A stretch of 64,000 nt of DNA, from assembly GCF_019175385.1 (NCBI RefSeq), contig NC_083341.1, forward strand, positions 91,290,321-91,354,320. The letters run 5' to 3'. This document shows positions 23,817 to 36,180 of the stretch, piece after piece. The position numbers and the translations under genes are program-made. How positions within the stretch are numbered: position 1 is the first letter of the stretch; every line of letters begins with the position of its first letter. The DNA comes from Lycium barbarum. Its lineage: Eukaryota > Streptophyta > Magnoliopsida > Solanales > Solanaceae. The notes under the pieces are model-generated. The model worked only from the letters and a program-made list of their open reading frames with translations. It was not told where the DNA came from and ran no database searches.

Positions 23817-24584
23817 CTAAAAACTGCGTTCACAAGCATCATTCCACTGAAATTTAGCTAACTTCTGGGTTAGCTTTGTCAATGGTGCTGAAATAGAAGA
23901 AAACCCTTCCACAAATCTTCTATAATAACCTGCCAATCCCAGAAAACTACTGACTTCTATAGGCGTTGTAGGCCTTGGCCAAGTCTTCACAGTCTCAATT
24001 TTCTGAGTATCAACCCGAATTCCATCAGCTGAAAAAATATGGCCCAGAAATGTCACAGAATTTAGCCAAAACTTTCATTTCGAAAATTTTGCATTCAATT
24101 CTCGAGTCCGAAGAATTCCAAGGACAATACGTAAATGGTCTGCATGCTCTGATTCTATCCGAGAGTATACTAGAATATCATCAATGAACACAATCACGAA
24201 TAAATCTAAGAGAGGTCCGAATACATTATTCATCAAATTCATAAATACTGTCGGAGCATTAGTCAATCTGAATGACATTACTCGAAATTCATAATGGCCA
24301 TATCTTGTTCTAAAAGCTGTTTTAGGAATGTCTTCCTCTCTAACTCTCACTTGATGATATCCTGACCTCAGATCTATTTTGGAAAACCACTTGGCACCCT
24401 GTAATTGATCAAATAATTCATCAATTCTTGGTAGCGGATATTTATTCTTTATCGTCACCTTATTCAGCTGCCTATAATCAATGTACATTCGCAAAAAACC
24501 ATCTTTCTTTCGCACAAATAGGACTGGTGCTCCCCACTGTGACGAACTGGGCCTACTAAATCCCTTCTCAAGTAAATCCTTCAA
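23817..24584 (-). pseudogene. Reverse transcriptase (element A)
   Basis: 24584-24075 reads [20 protein letters not shown], then [15 protein letters not shown] (first catalytic Asp) and [14 protein letters not shown] (the FIDD version of the YxDD box). 24056-23817 covers the thumb/connection with [20 protein letters not shown] and [14 protein letters not shown]. Stops near 24072 and 24597 break it. This is the best-preserved part of the element. Confidence 0.92.
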
Positions 24585-24596
24585 TTGTGCCTTTAG

Positions 24597-25238
24597 CTAT
24601 TTCAATTCTGCAGGAGCCATTTGGTAAGGATGAATAGAAATAGGCTTGGTGTCCAGCAACACATCAATAGCGAAATCAATCTCTCTTTCTGGAGGAAGAC
24701 TTGGGAGTTCATCTGGAAATACATCCGGAAACTCATTTACTACCGAGACGGATTGGAAAGTTGGTGACTTTGCTTCGGTGTCATGGACCCGGACAAGGTG
24801 ATAAATATAGCCTTTAGCTATCATCTTTCTTGCCTTAAGGTAGGAAATAAACCTACCACTTGGAGTTGATGTATTACCTTTCCATTCAACCACGGGTTCT
24901 CCCGAAAATTGAAATCGAACTACTTTCATTCGGCAATCGACATTGGCATAACAAGAGGCCAACCAATCCATGCCCATAATCACATCAAAATCTAACATTT
25001 CTAGCTCAATAAAATCAGAAATTGTTGGACGTTTACATACAATCACCACACAATTTTTGTACACTTGTCTAGCTATTACCATATCACCAACCGGAGTAGA
25101 TACCTCAAAAGGTTTAATTGGCTCGGATTTCACCCCAATATGACAAGCAACATAAGGAGTAATATAGGATAATGTAGAACCCAGATCAATCAATGCATAA
25201 ATCTCATGAGAGAATATAAATAGTATACATGTGACCAC
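24597..25238 (-). pseudogene. Aspartic protease and linker to RT (element A)
   Basis: The protease active site is at [15 protein letters not shown]: family members usually have D-[PS]-G-[SA], here D-L-G-S. Then come [17 protein letters not shown] and [20 protein letters not shown], the standard bridge into RT. The Asp is retained; the Pro/Ser to Leu change next to it may weaken the site. Confidence 0.85.
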
Positions 25239-25319
25239 ATCCGAGGAGGACTCAAGATCCTGTCGTCCGGCTAGAGCATAGATACGGGGCTGGGTACCAC
25301 CTGAACTGGACGCTTCCCC

Positions 25320-25730
25320 TCAGCCTCTACCTCGACCTGCTGGGATCTGGGGAGTCTTCCCTACCGAGCGCACAGAAGAAGAACCAGCTACTGATCCTGT
25401 GGGCTGAACCCTACCTCTACCGTACCTCGAGGGACAGTCACGCATCACGTGCCCAGTCTGCCCACAAACATAACAAACATCTGTACCCTGGCAACATGGC
25501 CCTGAATGTAAATTTCTACACTGACTACATCGTGGGACTGGTGGCCTCCTCTGGCTATACTCACCCCCAAACTGAGAACCGGAGACCCTCGAACTCTGCC
25601 CCTGTCCTGAATGAACGGAGTGCTCAAATCTCCTGCCTGCAAATTGTGGGGGCGCACTAGTCGCAGACTGGCCTGAATATCGAGAATACAACTGCCTCGA
25701 TCCCCCTCTATAGTTGCTACCGGCACCCAT
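25320..25730 (-). pseudogene. Gag C-terminus with CCHC zinc knuckle (element A)
   Basis: A Gly/Ser/Arg-rich stretch leads to CYVCGQTGHVMRDCPSR at about 25425-25480, an intact CX2CX4HX4C nucleocapsid knuckle that binds RNA. A Gly/Arg-rich segment follows and a TGA stops the frame at about 25317-25319. Confidence 0.88.
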
Positions 25731-25739
25731 AGATCGGGC

Positions 25740-26617
25740 CTCTTACTCTGCCCGCTATCAATATCACGCTCACCCCCTTGCGGGTGTTGCTGCTCCTCTA
25801 AGTTCTAGGCATGGGCCTGAATGCGGGAAATATCCATCCTCTCTTGCAATTAAGCCGTTAAACAATCTTTAAATAAATGTGGCCCTAGGCCACTCACAAA
25901 TCTGTGCACTCTATCTCCCATATCGGCCACCATAGTCGGAGTATATCTAGCCAATGAATTAAACTGAAGGCTATACACTCGGGTACTCATATTTCCTTGC
26001 TTCAAATTTAAGAATCTACCCGCTCTAGCTCGACGTACCTCGAGTGGCAAATAGTGATGGATGAAGGCATCTACAAATTCTTCCCAAACCGGAGGAGGCA
26101 CATTTTCTTTCCTTGAGGATATCCAATTGTTATACCAAAGAACCGCCACGTCTCGGAGTCTTTAAGATGCCAACTCCACAGATTCAGTTTTGGAGGCATG
26201 AATAATCTTCAATGTTCTCAACATCTCGTCAATAAAACCTTGCGGGTCCTCATCCGGCTTTGACCCGAAAAACTCCGGAGGATTTAAACTTATGAAATCA
26301 CGGGCTCTAGTACTAACTGCCCTGTCACTTGGACTCATGCTCTGCAGCTGTGCCTGGGCGGCAACTAACTGTGTCAATAAATGAATAGCTTTGGTCATGT
26401 GTTGGCCCGAAGAAACCGGTAGAGGAGCTGTAGGCATAGGAGCTGGAGCTGAAGCCCCCTCTTGTTCTTCTAGAACAAGCAGAGTGGGAGAGGTATTAGA
26501 TGGAGCCTCATTATGTGATTCGCCCTATTCTATATCCGTTGGCGGCTCCCTTTCTACCCGTCTTTCTATCGTAGTCTTACCCTTCTGGGCGGCTGTAGCT
26601 TTTCTCTTTGGCGGCAT
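25740..26617 (-). pseudogene. Gag N-terminal and capsid part (element A)
   Basis: The probable start Met is on the minus strand at 26617-26615 (MPPKRKATAAQKGKT), lysine-rich as in Tekay/Del gags. A stop near 26524 is followed by 26437-26162 with FISLNPPEFFGSKPDEDPQG and 26149-25850 with FVDAFIHHYLPLEVRRARAG and LARYTPTMVADMGDRVHRFV, the retrotransposon gag (capsid) domain. Stops near 26160 and 25850 break it. Confidence 0.85.
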
Positions 26618-26804
26618 CTCTGAAATCACAACACACAATTAGGGAGGAGAAAATCCTAAAACACGGCTCTATCGCACGATTTCATAAGAAGAAGAATGGT
26701 CATTTTTCTTAAATGCCCTGTAGCCTCCTGTTTATAAGTGTGGCGCGCAACACAGCATAAAAAAGACTCTACTAGACACGGCTCGTAGACACTTCCTAGG
26801 ACTG
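26618..26804 (-). other. Leader of element A
   Basis: Untranslated region between PBS and gag. It carries the caggaggctacagggcattt-type motif shared with element C (about 7980) and element 2 (about 45885). Confidence 0.6.
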
Positions 26805-26820
26805 AACCGCTCTGGTACCA
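26805..26820 (-). other. Primer-binding site of element A
   Basis: The minus strand reads TGGTACCAGAGCGGTT: the iMet-tRNA complement with one change (TGGTATC to TGGTACC), four bases inside the LTR. Confidence 0.85.
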
Positions 26821-26824
26821 CTTT

Positions 26825-27136
26825 TGTCACGACTCGACTAGGGCCATGACGGGTACCCGGAGCTAACTACCGAGCACCACTCATTATACTTATCCTGCAT
26901 TCATTTATTGTCCTCATCCTTCTAATCATAGGGAAAACCATTTTCACTTTGAAACATATTTACCTTTATATACATAAGCCCTTCGGCTATCAAAATAATA
27001 TACATACAATGAGGAAATCGTGAGACCATACTACCCATACATACGCATCTACGAGCCTCTACTAGAGTACTAGACATAAGGATTGGACAGGACCCCATCA
27101 TGCCCAAATATGTACACAAAATAATAAAACAAAATA
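26825..27136 (-). repeat. 5' LTR of element A, part 1
   Basis: Starts TGTCACGACTCGACTAGGGC and aligns with 19040-19340. It is interrupted at 27137 by solo LTR G and resumes at 29872. Confidence 0.88.
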
Positions 27137-29866
27137 TGTCACGACCCAACCGGAGGGCCGCGACGGGCACCCGGTGCTAGCCCACCCAGGCACCCCTTAG
27201 CATATCTTTACACTTACATCTAGGTGAGCCACATATTAAATCATACATTTCTATTCATCTATCATGCTAGTCCCATTGGACAACAATACCTTTATATCAT
27301 CATTGACATCTATGCCCATATCAATGTACATAAGCCGACGAGGCTAACAAAATCAAATCCAAAATATAGGCCGGCAAAGCCAAACACATCTAACCATATA
27401 CACATGTCTACGAGCCTCTAAGGAGAGTATTTCAGATTATATAGGTGGGACAGGACCCCGCTATGCCCATAATTATGTACACAAAAGAATCAATACCAAA
27501 AGCTATAGCTTCGAATGAAATGGAGCTCCGCTATGTAGTCCCTGGGTAATGTAGCTATGAGTCAAGTGTCTCCCTGGGCACCTGCGGGCATGACGCAGCG
27601 TCCACAAACAAAAGGACATCAGTACGAAGAATGTATTGAGTATGTAAAGCATGATCAATATCAATATGGAAGCATAATAAGCAACATAAGAAATAGCACA
27701 AGATGGGAGAAAGTAGAATCATCGTCGTAAGCACTTACTTGCTTGTTATAAGGACTTTCCATTTCTAATGTGAGGTTGTGTACATACATCCATAACTGTT
27801 TCCGTATTCGTATCCGTACTCATTTACAATTCGTATCCATAATCGTATTCATATGCCTATTCTTATTCCTATTCGTATCACGACTGTATTCATACTCTTT
27901 TGCATACCATATACATATCCATATCATATACATATTTATATCTTAGACATACATGACTAACCAAGGCTTCAGGGGTTATACATACCTGGCCCTACCAAGG
28001 CTTCAGGGTTACATCTACCTGGCCCTACCAAGGCTTCAGGTTTACATCTACCTGGCCCTACCAAGGCTTCAGGGTTATATCTACTTAGCCCTACCAAGGC
28101 TTCAGGGTTATCTGTACCAACTGCAGAGGTGTGCGCGCATTACATAAATATATACATATTCTACCCGGCCTTATAAGCTCGGGGTTCCATAATAGTTATA
28201 CATAGATACATGTACATAATAGCTCATAAGCATCTTTACTATTATCATCACTATCATTATTGTCATCGTTATCGTCATTGTTAGTGTCATTACCATTATA
28301 GTCGTCATCAATATCATTGTCACTATTATCGTCATTCATTACATCTATCTTAATGGACTTACTCGTCATATGAGGAACTTAGTCCAATCGTAACATATCG
28401 AGGAACTTGAGCTTAATATCTCGGAAGATAGAATCATTTGAAGGACATCATAGACTTATAGAAGATTTAAATGATTGGCCAAAGAACCATGCCTTAGGAA
28501 AGAAGGGTTAGCCTTACATACCTTTCCGTTCAACTGTTTTACCACTTGCACATTTTCCTTCAACGCTCACGTTTCTACCTTCATTAAAGTCATACTATCA
28601 GTAGAAATCGATAGCTAGCATACATGACTAAGGCTAGAGAAAATTGAAAAGCATCCCCTTTATTTATACGACATTCCTCCATACCATATATCAACTCCCA
28701 AATGTCAACAATACATTCACAATATCACAACAATAGCCCTTATTCATTCTACATTATCCATATTTTTCAATTCACTTCAAGTCATCCATATCCATGGTCA
28801 TAACATACGATTACATTCGTTCATATACAATGTCTATCACATGTTCTTAACCTCATTTATAACGTATCCATATCACAACACATCAAGAATCATGACTCAA
28901 TTCAAACGACTACTCACAAACATTACTACTCTCACATTCAAGACCCATTTTCTATGTCCTTTTACAATCCAAGTGTTTCAACTTTCAAATGCCTTAAACA
29001 ACATAGAAATACCATAAATTTTACCTTATATAGTGTAGGAATAAGCTTTGGGTGAAAATACTTCACTTGAGCAAAACCCTAGTTTCACCCCCAATGAGAT
29101 TTCTTGACTTGGAAGATCTTTAATGAGTTTCTTACACTTGGTTTGCTTAGTTTGATGAAGTAGATCATAGATTTCTCTTGTTTTCTTGTAGATGAAGAGT
29201 GGAGAGGGTTTCTAGAGAGTTCTTGAAGTGTGGATGAAAAATGAAATGAAAATAATGACTTGGTCCCTTTTTAATATCGTGAAAATCTGATCTGTCGGGT
29301 AATTATACGGACCGTATAACGGACACTTACACGGTCCGTATAAACGTATACGGTCCGTATAAGTGACCGTGAAATTACCCCTCTTTCCACTCCATTTCGT
29401 ACATTTGACGGCACTTTATACAGGTCGTATAATTTTATACGGTCCGTATAAGTGACCGTAAAATCTCACCCATGAGGGACCTCACTGTGACAATCCTACA
29501 GTCCATTATACGGACCGTACAATCGACTGTATAACTCATCTTTTCACTGATCTTTTTCTTGTCACTTCGTTTGGTCTCCAATCCTTAAGGAACCTTCTTA
29601 TCACTTCATTAACAATCTAAGGGACGTTATAACTCTTCTCCAAAGCACCATTTAGTTATCATTAACTTGTTACCCGTAATTTCTTTCCGATACACATCAT
29701 ATGCCTTGCCTTCTCTCGGCAAACTTTCTTCTCTTATCTCGAATGCCTTTGAAGTCTTAATTAGGGTCATCGAATGTCATTCCTTCCTTATCAAAATATC
29801 GTATACTCGTGCTCTTCACCGGTCTATTCACTTGTGCATCAACGGAAAATCTTCCGAGGTCTAACA
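27137..29866 (-). mobile_element. Solo LTR G nested in the 5' LTR of element A
   Basis: 2730 bp from TGTCACGACCCAACCGGAGG to ggtctaaca, with a perfect TSD aaata (27132-27136 and 29867-29871). No internal region. It is related to the A-family LTRs in block order and in several segments (compare 28630-28760 with 20355-20480) but has its own minisatellite. Inside are an inverted repeat TCAGTAC-N7-GTATTGA (about 27628-27648), a 33-bp minisatellite (27965-28115), a minus-strand AG/GTATGT site (about 28520) and the atacggtccgtat cluster (29300-29540). Confidence 0.92.
27965..28115. repeat. 33-bp minisatellite in LTR G, about 5 units
   Basis: Unit ggccctaccaaggcttcagg plus 13 bp (gttacatctacct and variants). 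33 is a multiple of 3, so it gives an open reading of repeated LALPRLQ peptides; there is no other sign of coding. Confidence 0.88.
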
Positions 29867-29871
29867 AAATA

Positions 29872-32057
29872 GCACCTCCGGAATAACGGAGTGCTCCTGT
29901 AAATTTGCTGGTAGCTCCTACGAATCTGGATCACCTCCCTAACTACCTGTGGGCATGAACACAGCGTCCAAAGAAAAGGGGGTCAGTATAAGAATTGTAC
30001 TGAGTATGTAGACATGAATGAAATGAACATAATAAATAAATCAAAAGATATGAGATGAAGATATGACCTGCTCGACCTTTAAGAGTAAACACATGTTACA
30101 CACCCTACATATATAAACATATCTCATGTACCATCATCATTAACCCGCGTCCGGGTAACTATCATATGCCGCCCACTAGTGGTGGTTATGTCCGACCATC
30201 TAGGCACGGTGTACTCATAAGCAGCCCGCATTAGCAGTGACATATCCGGCCATCTAGGCACGGTGGAATCGTACGCAGCCCGCCTTCGCGGTGACAAGTC
30301 TGACCATCTAGGCACGGTGGGATCATATCATTATGTTCATCTTAGACTCAACATTATCATACATTTGTCATAAAACATACATTAGAACTTAAAGGTAAAC
30401 TATAGCTATATCAGGGTGACATAACGTCGAGAACCCCCGATTACATTATGGAGTGATCGTAAGCATCTTATCTCACATTGAAGGAACTAACATTGTAAGG
30501 TGAGTGTGCACAAAGAACAACATCAATGGATCATACCTAGGACCATTAACTTCATGGAACATCATATCATGGACTTTAGAATTCTTTAGACTTAACTCAT
30601 CATACTCTCATATAAAGCTCTTTTTCTTTTAAGCATAGACTCATAATTTCCGATAAACAAATAGGAGAGTCATGGAAAGATAGGACGATTCAGGTCATAG
30701 GAGTCATGCCTTAAGAAAGAAGGGACTAGCCTTACATACCTTTTTGTATAACTACTCTATCACTTGAACGTTCTCCTCCAATGTTCGCATTTCTACCTTC
30801 AAGAGAGTTTGTACCAACATTAGATCATCGATAGCTTAAGCATACTTGACTAAAGCTAGAGAAAATTGGGCAGCATCTCCTTTGTTTATACAACTTTCCC
30901 CATATCATATATCAACTCCCAACATCAATAATAACATTCATCATATCACAAGCAACAATCTTCATTCACCTTACATTACTCAAGTCTCCCAATTTCACTT
31001 CAAATCATCCATAACTAGGGTCATAGTATAATATTACACCCGTCTCTTCATAATGTTTCTCCCATGTTCTTAATGTCATTTATAACATATTTATAATCAC
31101 AACATGTCAAGAATCATGATCCATTCCAAGCTACTACTCAAAATGTCACTATTCTTACATTCATAACCCATTTTCTATCTCCTTCTACAATTCAAGTCTT
31201 TCAACCTCTCAATACTTTAAACAACATGGAATGATCATAAAACTTACCTTTGATAGTGTGAGAATGAGCTTTAAGTGGAAATACTTCACTTGAGCAAAAC
31301 CTAATACCATTTCCCATGAGATTTCTTGCCTTAGATGAACCCTAGTGAGTTTCTTGCACTTGTTTCTCTTGATTTGACGAAGTTGATCCTTAGTTTCACT
31401 TAGATTCTTGTAGATGAAGAGTGGAGAGAGTTCTAGAGGGTTCTTGAGGTGTGGAGAGAAAATGAGAAGATGGTAAATGAAAATAATGAACTTGGGTCCC
31501 TTATTTAAAAACTTAAATACGGTCCGTATAAATTTATACGGTCCGTATAAGTGACCGTAAATTTATCCCGGCAACAACTCATTCTGTGACCATTATACGA
31601 CACATTATACAGTCCGTATAATTTTATACGATTCGTATAATTCACCGTATAATCCCAACTGAGATGGACCTTCACTGTAACGGTTATATGGTAATATTAT
31701 ACGGACCGTATAAATGGTCGTATATTTCATTTTTCTCCGATCTTGTTCTCGTCGCTTCGTTTGATCTCCAATCCTTATGGAACCTTCTCAGCACTTTTTT
31801 AACACTTCACTAACAATCTAAGAGACGTGATAACTCTTCTTCTAAGACATCATTAACTTGGTACCCCATAAATCCTTTCCGATACACCACGTATACCTCG
31901 CCTTTCTTGACGAGCTTTCTTCTCTTACCTCGAATGTCTTTGAAATCTCAATTAGAACCATTAAATGTTATTTCTTACTTATTGAAACATCGTATACTTC
32001 GTGCCTTTCGTTAGTCTATTCACTGAGCAACAACATGAAATTTTTCGAGGTGTAACA
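29872..32057 (-). repeat. 5' LTR of element A, part 2
   Basis: Continues the LTR from 27136 and aligns with about 19345-21603. It has the ~61-bp minisatellite (about 30130-30320) and the atacggtccgtat cluster (31515-31720). Relative to the 3' LTR it lacks a short stretch before the palindrome cluster (compare 21025-21070). Ends cgaggtgtaaca. Confidence 0.88.
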
Positions 32058-32062
32058 TGCTA

Positions 32063-33674
32063 CATGTGGAAGTAAAGAGGGACATAGACTATTATGTTGG
32101 TTGAGATGATTGTATGATTCATTTTATGGCTTAGTTGATCCAAGTCTTGTTATGACTTGTGGCTTTGTGACTTGTATCTTCACTGTTGCTTTATTGGCTT
32201 GTATTGATTTACCACGTTTACCCCCCATTTATGCATTCATACACTCATGCATGATGGAAATGGTTTGGAAGACTTGTGGCATGATGCCTTGTGTTTGACA
32301 TTGATATTGTTGATTGTTCATAGTCCATATGTACTAATGAACTAACATACATTGAGACATACATTGTGATGTGAAATTGTGCAGAAGTTAATATAATCTT
32401 CTTGATGAACTTGTGATACAAATTGATGACAATAGTGGTGAGAAGCAAATATGATCTTTTCGATGAAAATAATATATTACTTGATAATTTCTCCTTAAGA
32501 GAGATGTGACAGTGCTTCTTGTATAATCGAAAGGCTCCAGATCTGAGGCTCTTACCGAAACGGAGGGTGTATAAGCTCGAGTCCTAGGTAAATTTCGGGC
32601 AGAGGGCAATCAGTGACTCGGGTCCGAGGAGTGTTCCGGAACGAGGGATACATGATGTGGATCCATGACCGAGGTTATTTCCGGGGCAGAGGATTTATGG
32701 TTCGAGTCCGAGGAGTGTTCCAGAACTAGTGGTACATGGACACCATGGGTTCCCTGCAGGTCATGACTACTGAGCTATGACATCAGTAGCATGTGTGTAC
32801 AATGTGTATTTGGCCAGGACATTACATTACATTGCATTGCACGTCATCATATTTTGCATTGCACATCATTATGTTTTATTCTACATTATTATATGGCTCG
32901 TTATTTCTAATTTTGGTATGTTTGCTGAAACGGCTATTGTGGTATTGATATAATCATTGACTGAGTTAAATTGTAGATTAGTGACTCTATCTAGGGAAGG
33001 AACTTGGGCTTGTGATTATCAGGTGGGATTATTGAAACTTGATAGATTCGTGGGTTAGAAGCTTCATCTTAGGTTGTGACTCTGTTATGGGATATTCTGT
33101 GACTTGGATTTGAGTATTAAGTGTCTATCTATTTATCTTGTTGATTTTATACTCATATGCGTGAACTAATCTTAGTCGGCCTATGTTGCTTACTGGTACA
33201 TAGTGTTTTTACTGATACTACCTTGTTGCACCCTTTTTGAGTGCAGATTGTGTTCCAGAGATTTCATCTAGATTACATCTCTAGCTTGAAGCTAGTTTGC
33301 TAGATCAGATCCGAGGGTGAGCTTCTACCCATGCCATACCACCTGAAGATCTCTCTTTCCAGATGTCTACTTTTATTCCAGACATTAAGTGTTATTATTT
33401 TAAGATATACTTCAATCTTTAGACATTGTTAGTTAGAGTCCTTGTACGATGACTTTCAGATTTTGGAGGTATAATAGTTAGACTTCCGCACTTGTATCAT
33501 TTATTAATTATGACTTGGTAGACTATATACTCATTTACATGTTCATTGATTGTTTTAGTATATAAGATTAAAGAAGTTGAAATTGGCTAATGAGTAATGG
33601 ATTAATGGGTAAGGTTCGCCTAGTAGTGATAATAAGGTATGTGCCCGCACGATCGGTAGCTAGGGTCGTGACAA
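32063..33674 (+). repeat. LTR D (plus orientation), part 2
   Basis: Resumes after element A and ends cggtagctagggtcgtgaca, a CA-terminated LTR edge of the Tekay/Del style. A GC-rich imperfect repeat lies at about 32520-32740, with two copies of tccgaggagtgttcc spaced about 110 bp. Total LTR length with part 1 is about 2.6 kb. No internal region follows, so it is a solo or remnant LTR. Confidence 0.65.
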
Positions 33675-33857
33675 CATGAATCCAATCTCTCTGCAAAATT
33701 AGATATTTATACACTTATTTTCTAGAATTGACATAATATTATCTCCTGGAACCCATGCTCTAAAAATACTTAAATGGTGCACTTGATTGAATGTTGAGTT
33801 ATTTACCTAGAGGAATAAGGATCAATTCCCACTTAAATAATTTTTTAGTGTTGCACC
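33675..33857. other. Flanking DNA between LTR D and the LINE
   Basis: About 180 bp of AT-rich sequence with no recognisable feature; it ends at the LINE target-site duplication. Confidence 0.4.
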
Positions 33858-33872
33858 AAGGGGTATCAAATG
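33858..33872. repeat. LINE target-site duplication, left copy
   Basis: aaggggtatcaaatg, repeated exactly at 63136-63150 after the A-rich tail. The 29-kb separation comes from later insertions. Confidence 0.92.
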
Positions 33873-33949
33873 TACAACAGAAAAAGCTCTTTTCTCTCTC
33901 CTAAACCCTACATGCAAACCCTAGCATAACTTCACGTAACAGTCGTACC

Positions 33950-36180
33950 ATGGCCAACATGGTCGCTGGTCAGCCACCTCAGGTGGTCGGCCAGACCTCC
34001 GCTGCCATTACTACTCCCGTAGATCCTCATAACCTTATCCCAGATTCATCCAAACCTAAATACAATGATTTCTTTAAACCTTCATTAATGAATCCCATGC
34101 AAAACCCTAATTCCATATTCAAAATACCTATGAAGCAAGCTTCTCTTCTCAATGGTGTTCCTCTTTTATGTTGGACACAAAAGGAAGTTGACCAAATGGA
34201 AGTCATGGAAAACATCAAGCATGCTATTATTGGAAAGTTTTCACACAGTTAGCTTGCTATGGAGGAATTGAGAAATATTATTCCCACACAATGTGGGATT
34301 AAATGAACGTGTGAAATTGGCTTATTTAGATCTAGGCATGTTTTGATTAGGCTTTCTCTCATAGAGGACTTTATCAATCTATGTTCGAAGGGTTCTTATT
34401 ATTTACAGTCGAAGGATAGTCAATCCTATCAAATGAGGCCATTAATTTATAATACAAAGTTTAAAGTTGATGAAGAAACGTTGAAGGTAATCTCCAGGAT
34501 ATCTTTTCCTAATGTCATGATAATATTTTTTGTGAAGGAATCATTGTTCTCACTTGCTACTGCTGTGGGAGTTCCACTACAATTAGATCTAGCTACTATC
34601 AATCGTACTAAACCTAGTTGTGCACGTGTTAAAGGTTATAGTTGATCTTCTTTCTGATTTACCAAACCATGTGAGTATGGAGATTGTTAATGAAGATAAA
34701 AAAGAGGTTGATACTGTTAAAGTAAAAATCCATTATGATTATCTCCCAAAATATTATGGTGAATGTAGATTGCAAGGCCATAATGAGGATGAATGTTGGC
34801 ATCTTCACCCTGAATTATCTTATCATGAAGAAGAGCTGTGTACCAAGGATATTCCTGACCAGGAGAAGGGGATAGTAGTTGAAGATGATATACCTGTTAG
34901 GGATGACAAGCCTGATTTTCAAGATCAGAGGAGGAAGAAGTTTAATAATTATAATAAAAGGAAGTTCAATGCTAGAATTTTATCCAGTGGTAGAATTCTT
35001 GGTGATCCTGGCAATTGGAATATAGTCAAGAATAATAGAGTGCTAGAGGGTTCAAATATAGAAAGGAAAGGTAAGAAGGGGCTAGTCCAACAAACAACAA
35101 TAGATGAGGTGAAGGAGAAGTCCAACAAAAAGCATTAGATGTTCAACAGGTGGAGATTCACAACAAGTTTGATGTTTTGCAAGAAGAGGATCAGCCAGTA
35201 GAGGGTCACAAGGATGATTATAAGAATCAGGTGGAGGAAGTTATTATCAGCTCAGATAAGAAATCTCAGATTAACCATAGCATGGAGTGCAGTAATGAGG
35301 GGAATGGAGATTTTGCTAAGCAGATGGTTATATTTTCATTCAAGGAGGCTGGTAAAGAGTTGGGGTGTGATAGGGTGGACATTGAAGATGGAGAAACATT
35401 AGATAACCCTTCTGAAGGTCATACAGATCACTTACATGATCTGTGTGAGGACAAGGAGGATGTTGTTGTGAAAAAAAGGCTTGATAATCCAGTCTTTAAT
35501 GATCAGGAAGTAAGAATTCTTGGTCCTGTTTTTTGTATCCATGATGGAGCAGCAGTGAAAAGAAGATGGCTATAGAGTTAATTGAAAAGGATGGGGATAA
35601 TGTCACTATTGGTACATATCCAGCTACAAGGGTGGAGCATTTTGTTTCCAATCCTCTTCAAGCTATTGTGCAGGTCCCTAATCCTTTAGCTATGATTAAC
35701 AGGTATTCTCCTTTAAAGGAGCATACCAGTGATGCGAAAGATATGGAGAAGAGTTCAGATGATTCTCATGCTAAGGCATTTGTGGTGAATATTGAAGCTG
35801 TGAGGGTAAAAAATGATTAGCTAGATGAAGTAGGTGATTTGGAGAATTATTCTCCTCACAAGAAAGTTGATACGGAGGTTTCAAACAATAAGGATAATAC
35901 TCAGAAGAAGATCTTCCCTAACAAAGTTCTGCATGATTTTATCTCTCACAATGGGATCAATGTTCCTGAGGATGGAGGAAAGGCAAATACTCCTAACAAG
36001 GTGAATAACAAGAAGCTGAATGTGAAAAAATCTGAGAAAAGGCACATATCAGATACATCTCCTAAGGTAGGTTCAACTGCGAAAGGGTAGAAGAAGAATG
36101 CCAAATCTGTGCCAGTGGAAAAACTACTACCTACAAGTGTTGTACCAAAGACGGCAGCTATTAAATCCAATTTTAAATGA
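33950..36180 (+). pseudogene. LINE ORF1 (DUF4283 / CCHC nucleic-acid-binding protein)
   Basis: Starts MANMVAGQPPQVVGQTSAA; a stop falls after FSHS at 34250-34252. It continues in the other frames with LIRLSLIEDFINLCSKGSYY, YQMRPLIYNTKFKVDEETLK and ISFPNVMIIFFVKESLFSLA, the DUF4283-type domain of plant LINE and gag-like proteins. The zinc-knuckle region is at about 34740-34810 (LPKYYGECRLQGHNEDECW); the family has YC at the start of the motif, so the first Cys is Tyr here. A long acidic/lysine-rich, low-complexity C-terminal part runs to TGA at 36178-36180. Further stops lie at 35136, 35573, 35818 and 36088, not all in the same frame. Probable role in life: an RNA chaperone packaging the LINE RNA. 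Confidence 0.8.

Larger units (their letters stand above)
19040..32057 (-). mobile_element. Ty3/gypsy retrotransposon, Tekay/Del chromovirus type (element A)
   Basis: Both LTRs are present (19040-21603 and 26825-32057, the latter split by a solo LTR), with TGTCAC...TAACA ends on the plus strand. There is an iMet-type PBS (26805-26820), a PPT (21604-21620) and a gag-pol region read on the minus strand in the order gag, protease, RT, RNase H, integrase, chromodomain-like tail. Integrase after RNase H is the Ty3/gypsy order, and the tail after integrase points to a chromovirus. Flanks ttcta (19035-19039) and tgcta (32058-32062) match at 4 of 5 positions. The two LTRs show frequent substitutions by eye (compare 20240-20310 with 30727-30800), so the insertion is older than element C. 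Without the nested LTR it is about 10.3 kb. It has stops throughout and cannot be autonomous. Confidence 0.9.

Noticed and set aside
27953..28147. 64-residue ORF of repeated LALPRLQ peptides
   Set aside because: Produced by the 33-bp minisatellite, whose unit is a multiple of three; no start context or homologue, and it runs against the orientation of the LTR.
35946..36170. Minus-strand ORF in the LINE ORF1 tail
   Set aside because: Shadow of the lysine-rich ORF1 C-terminus on the opposite strand.
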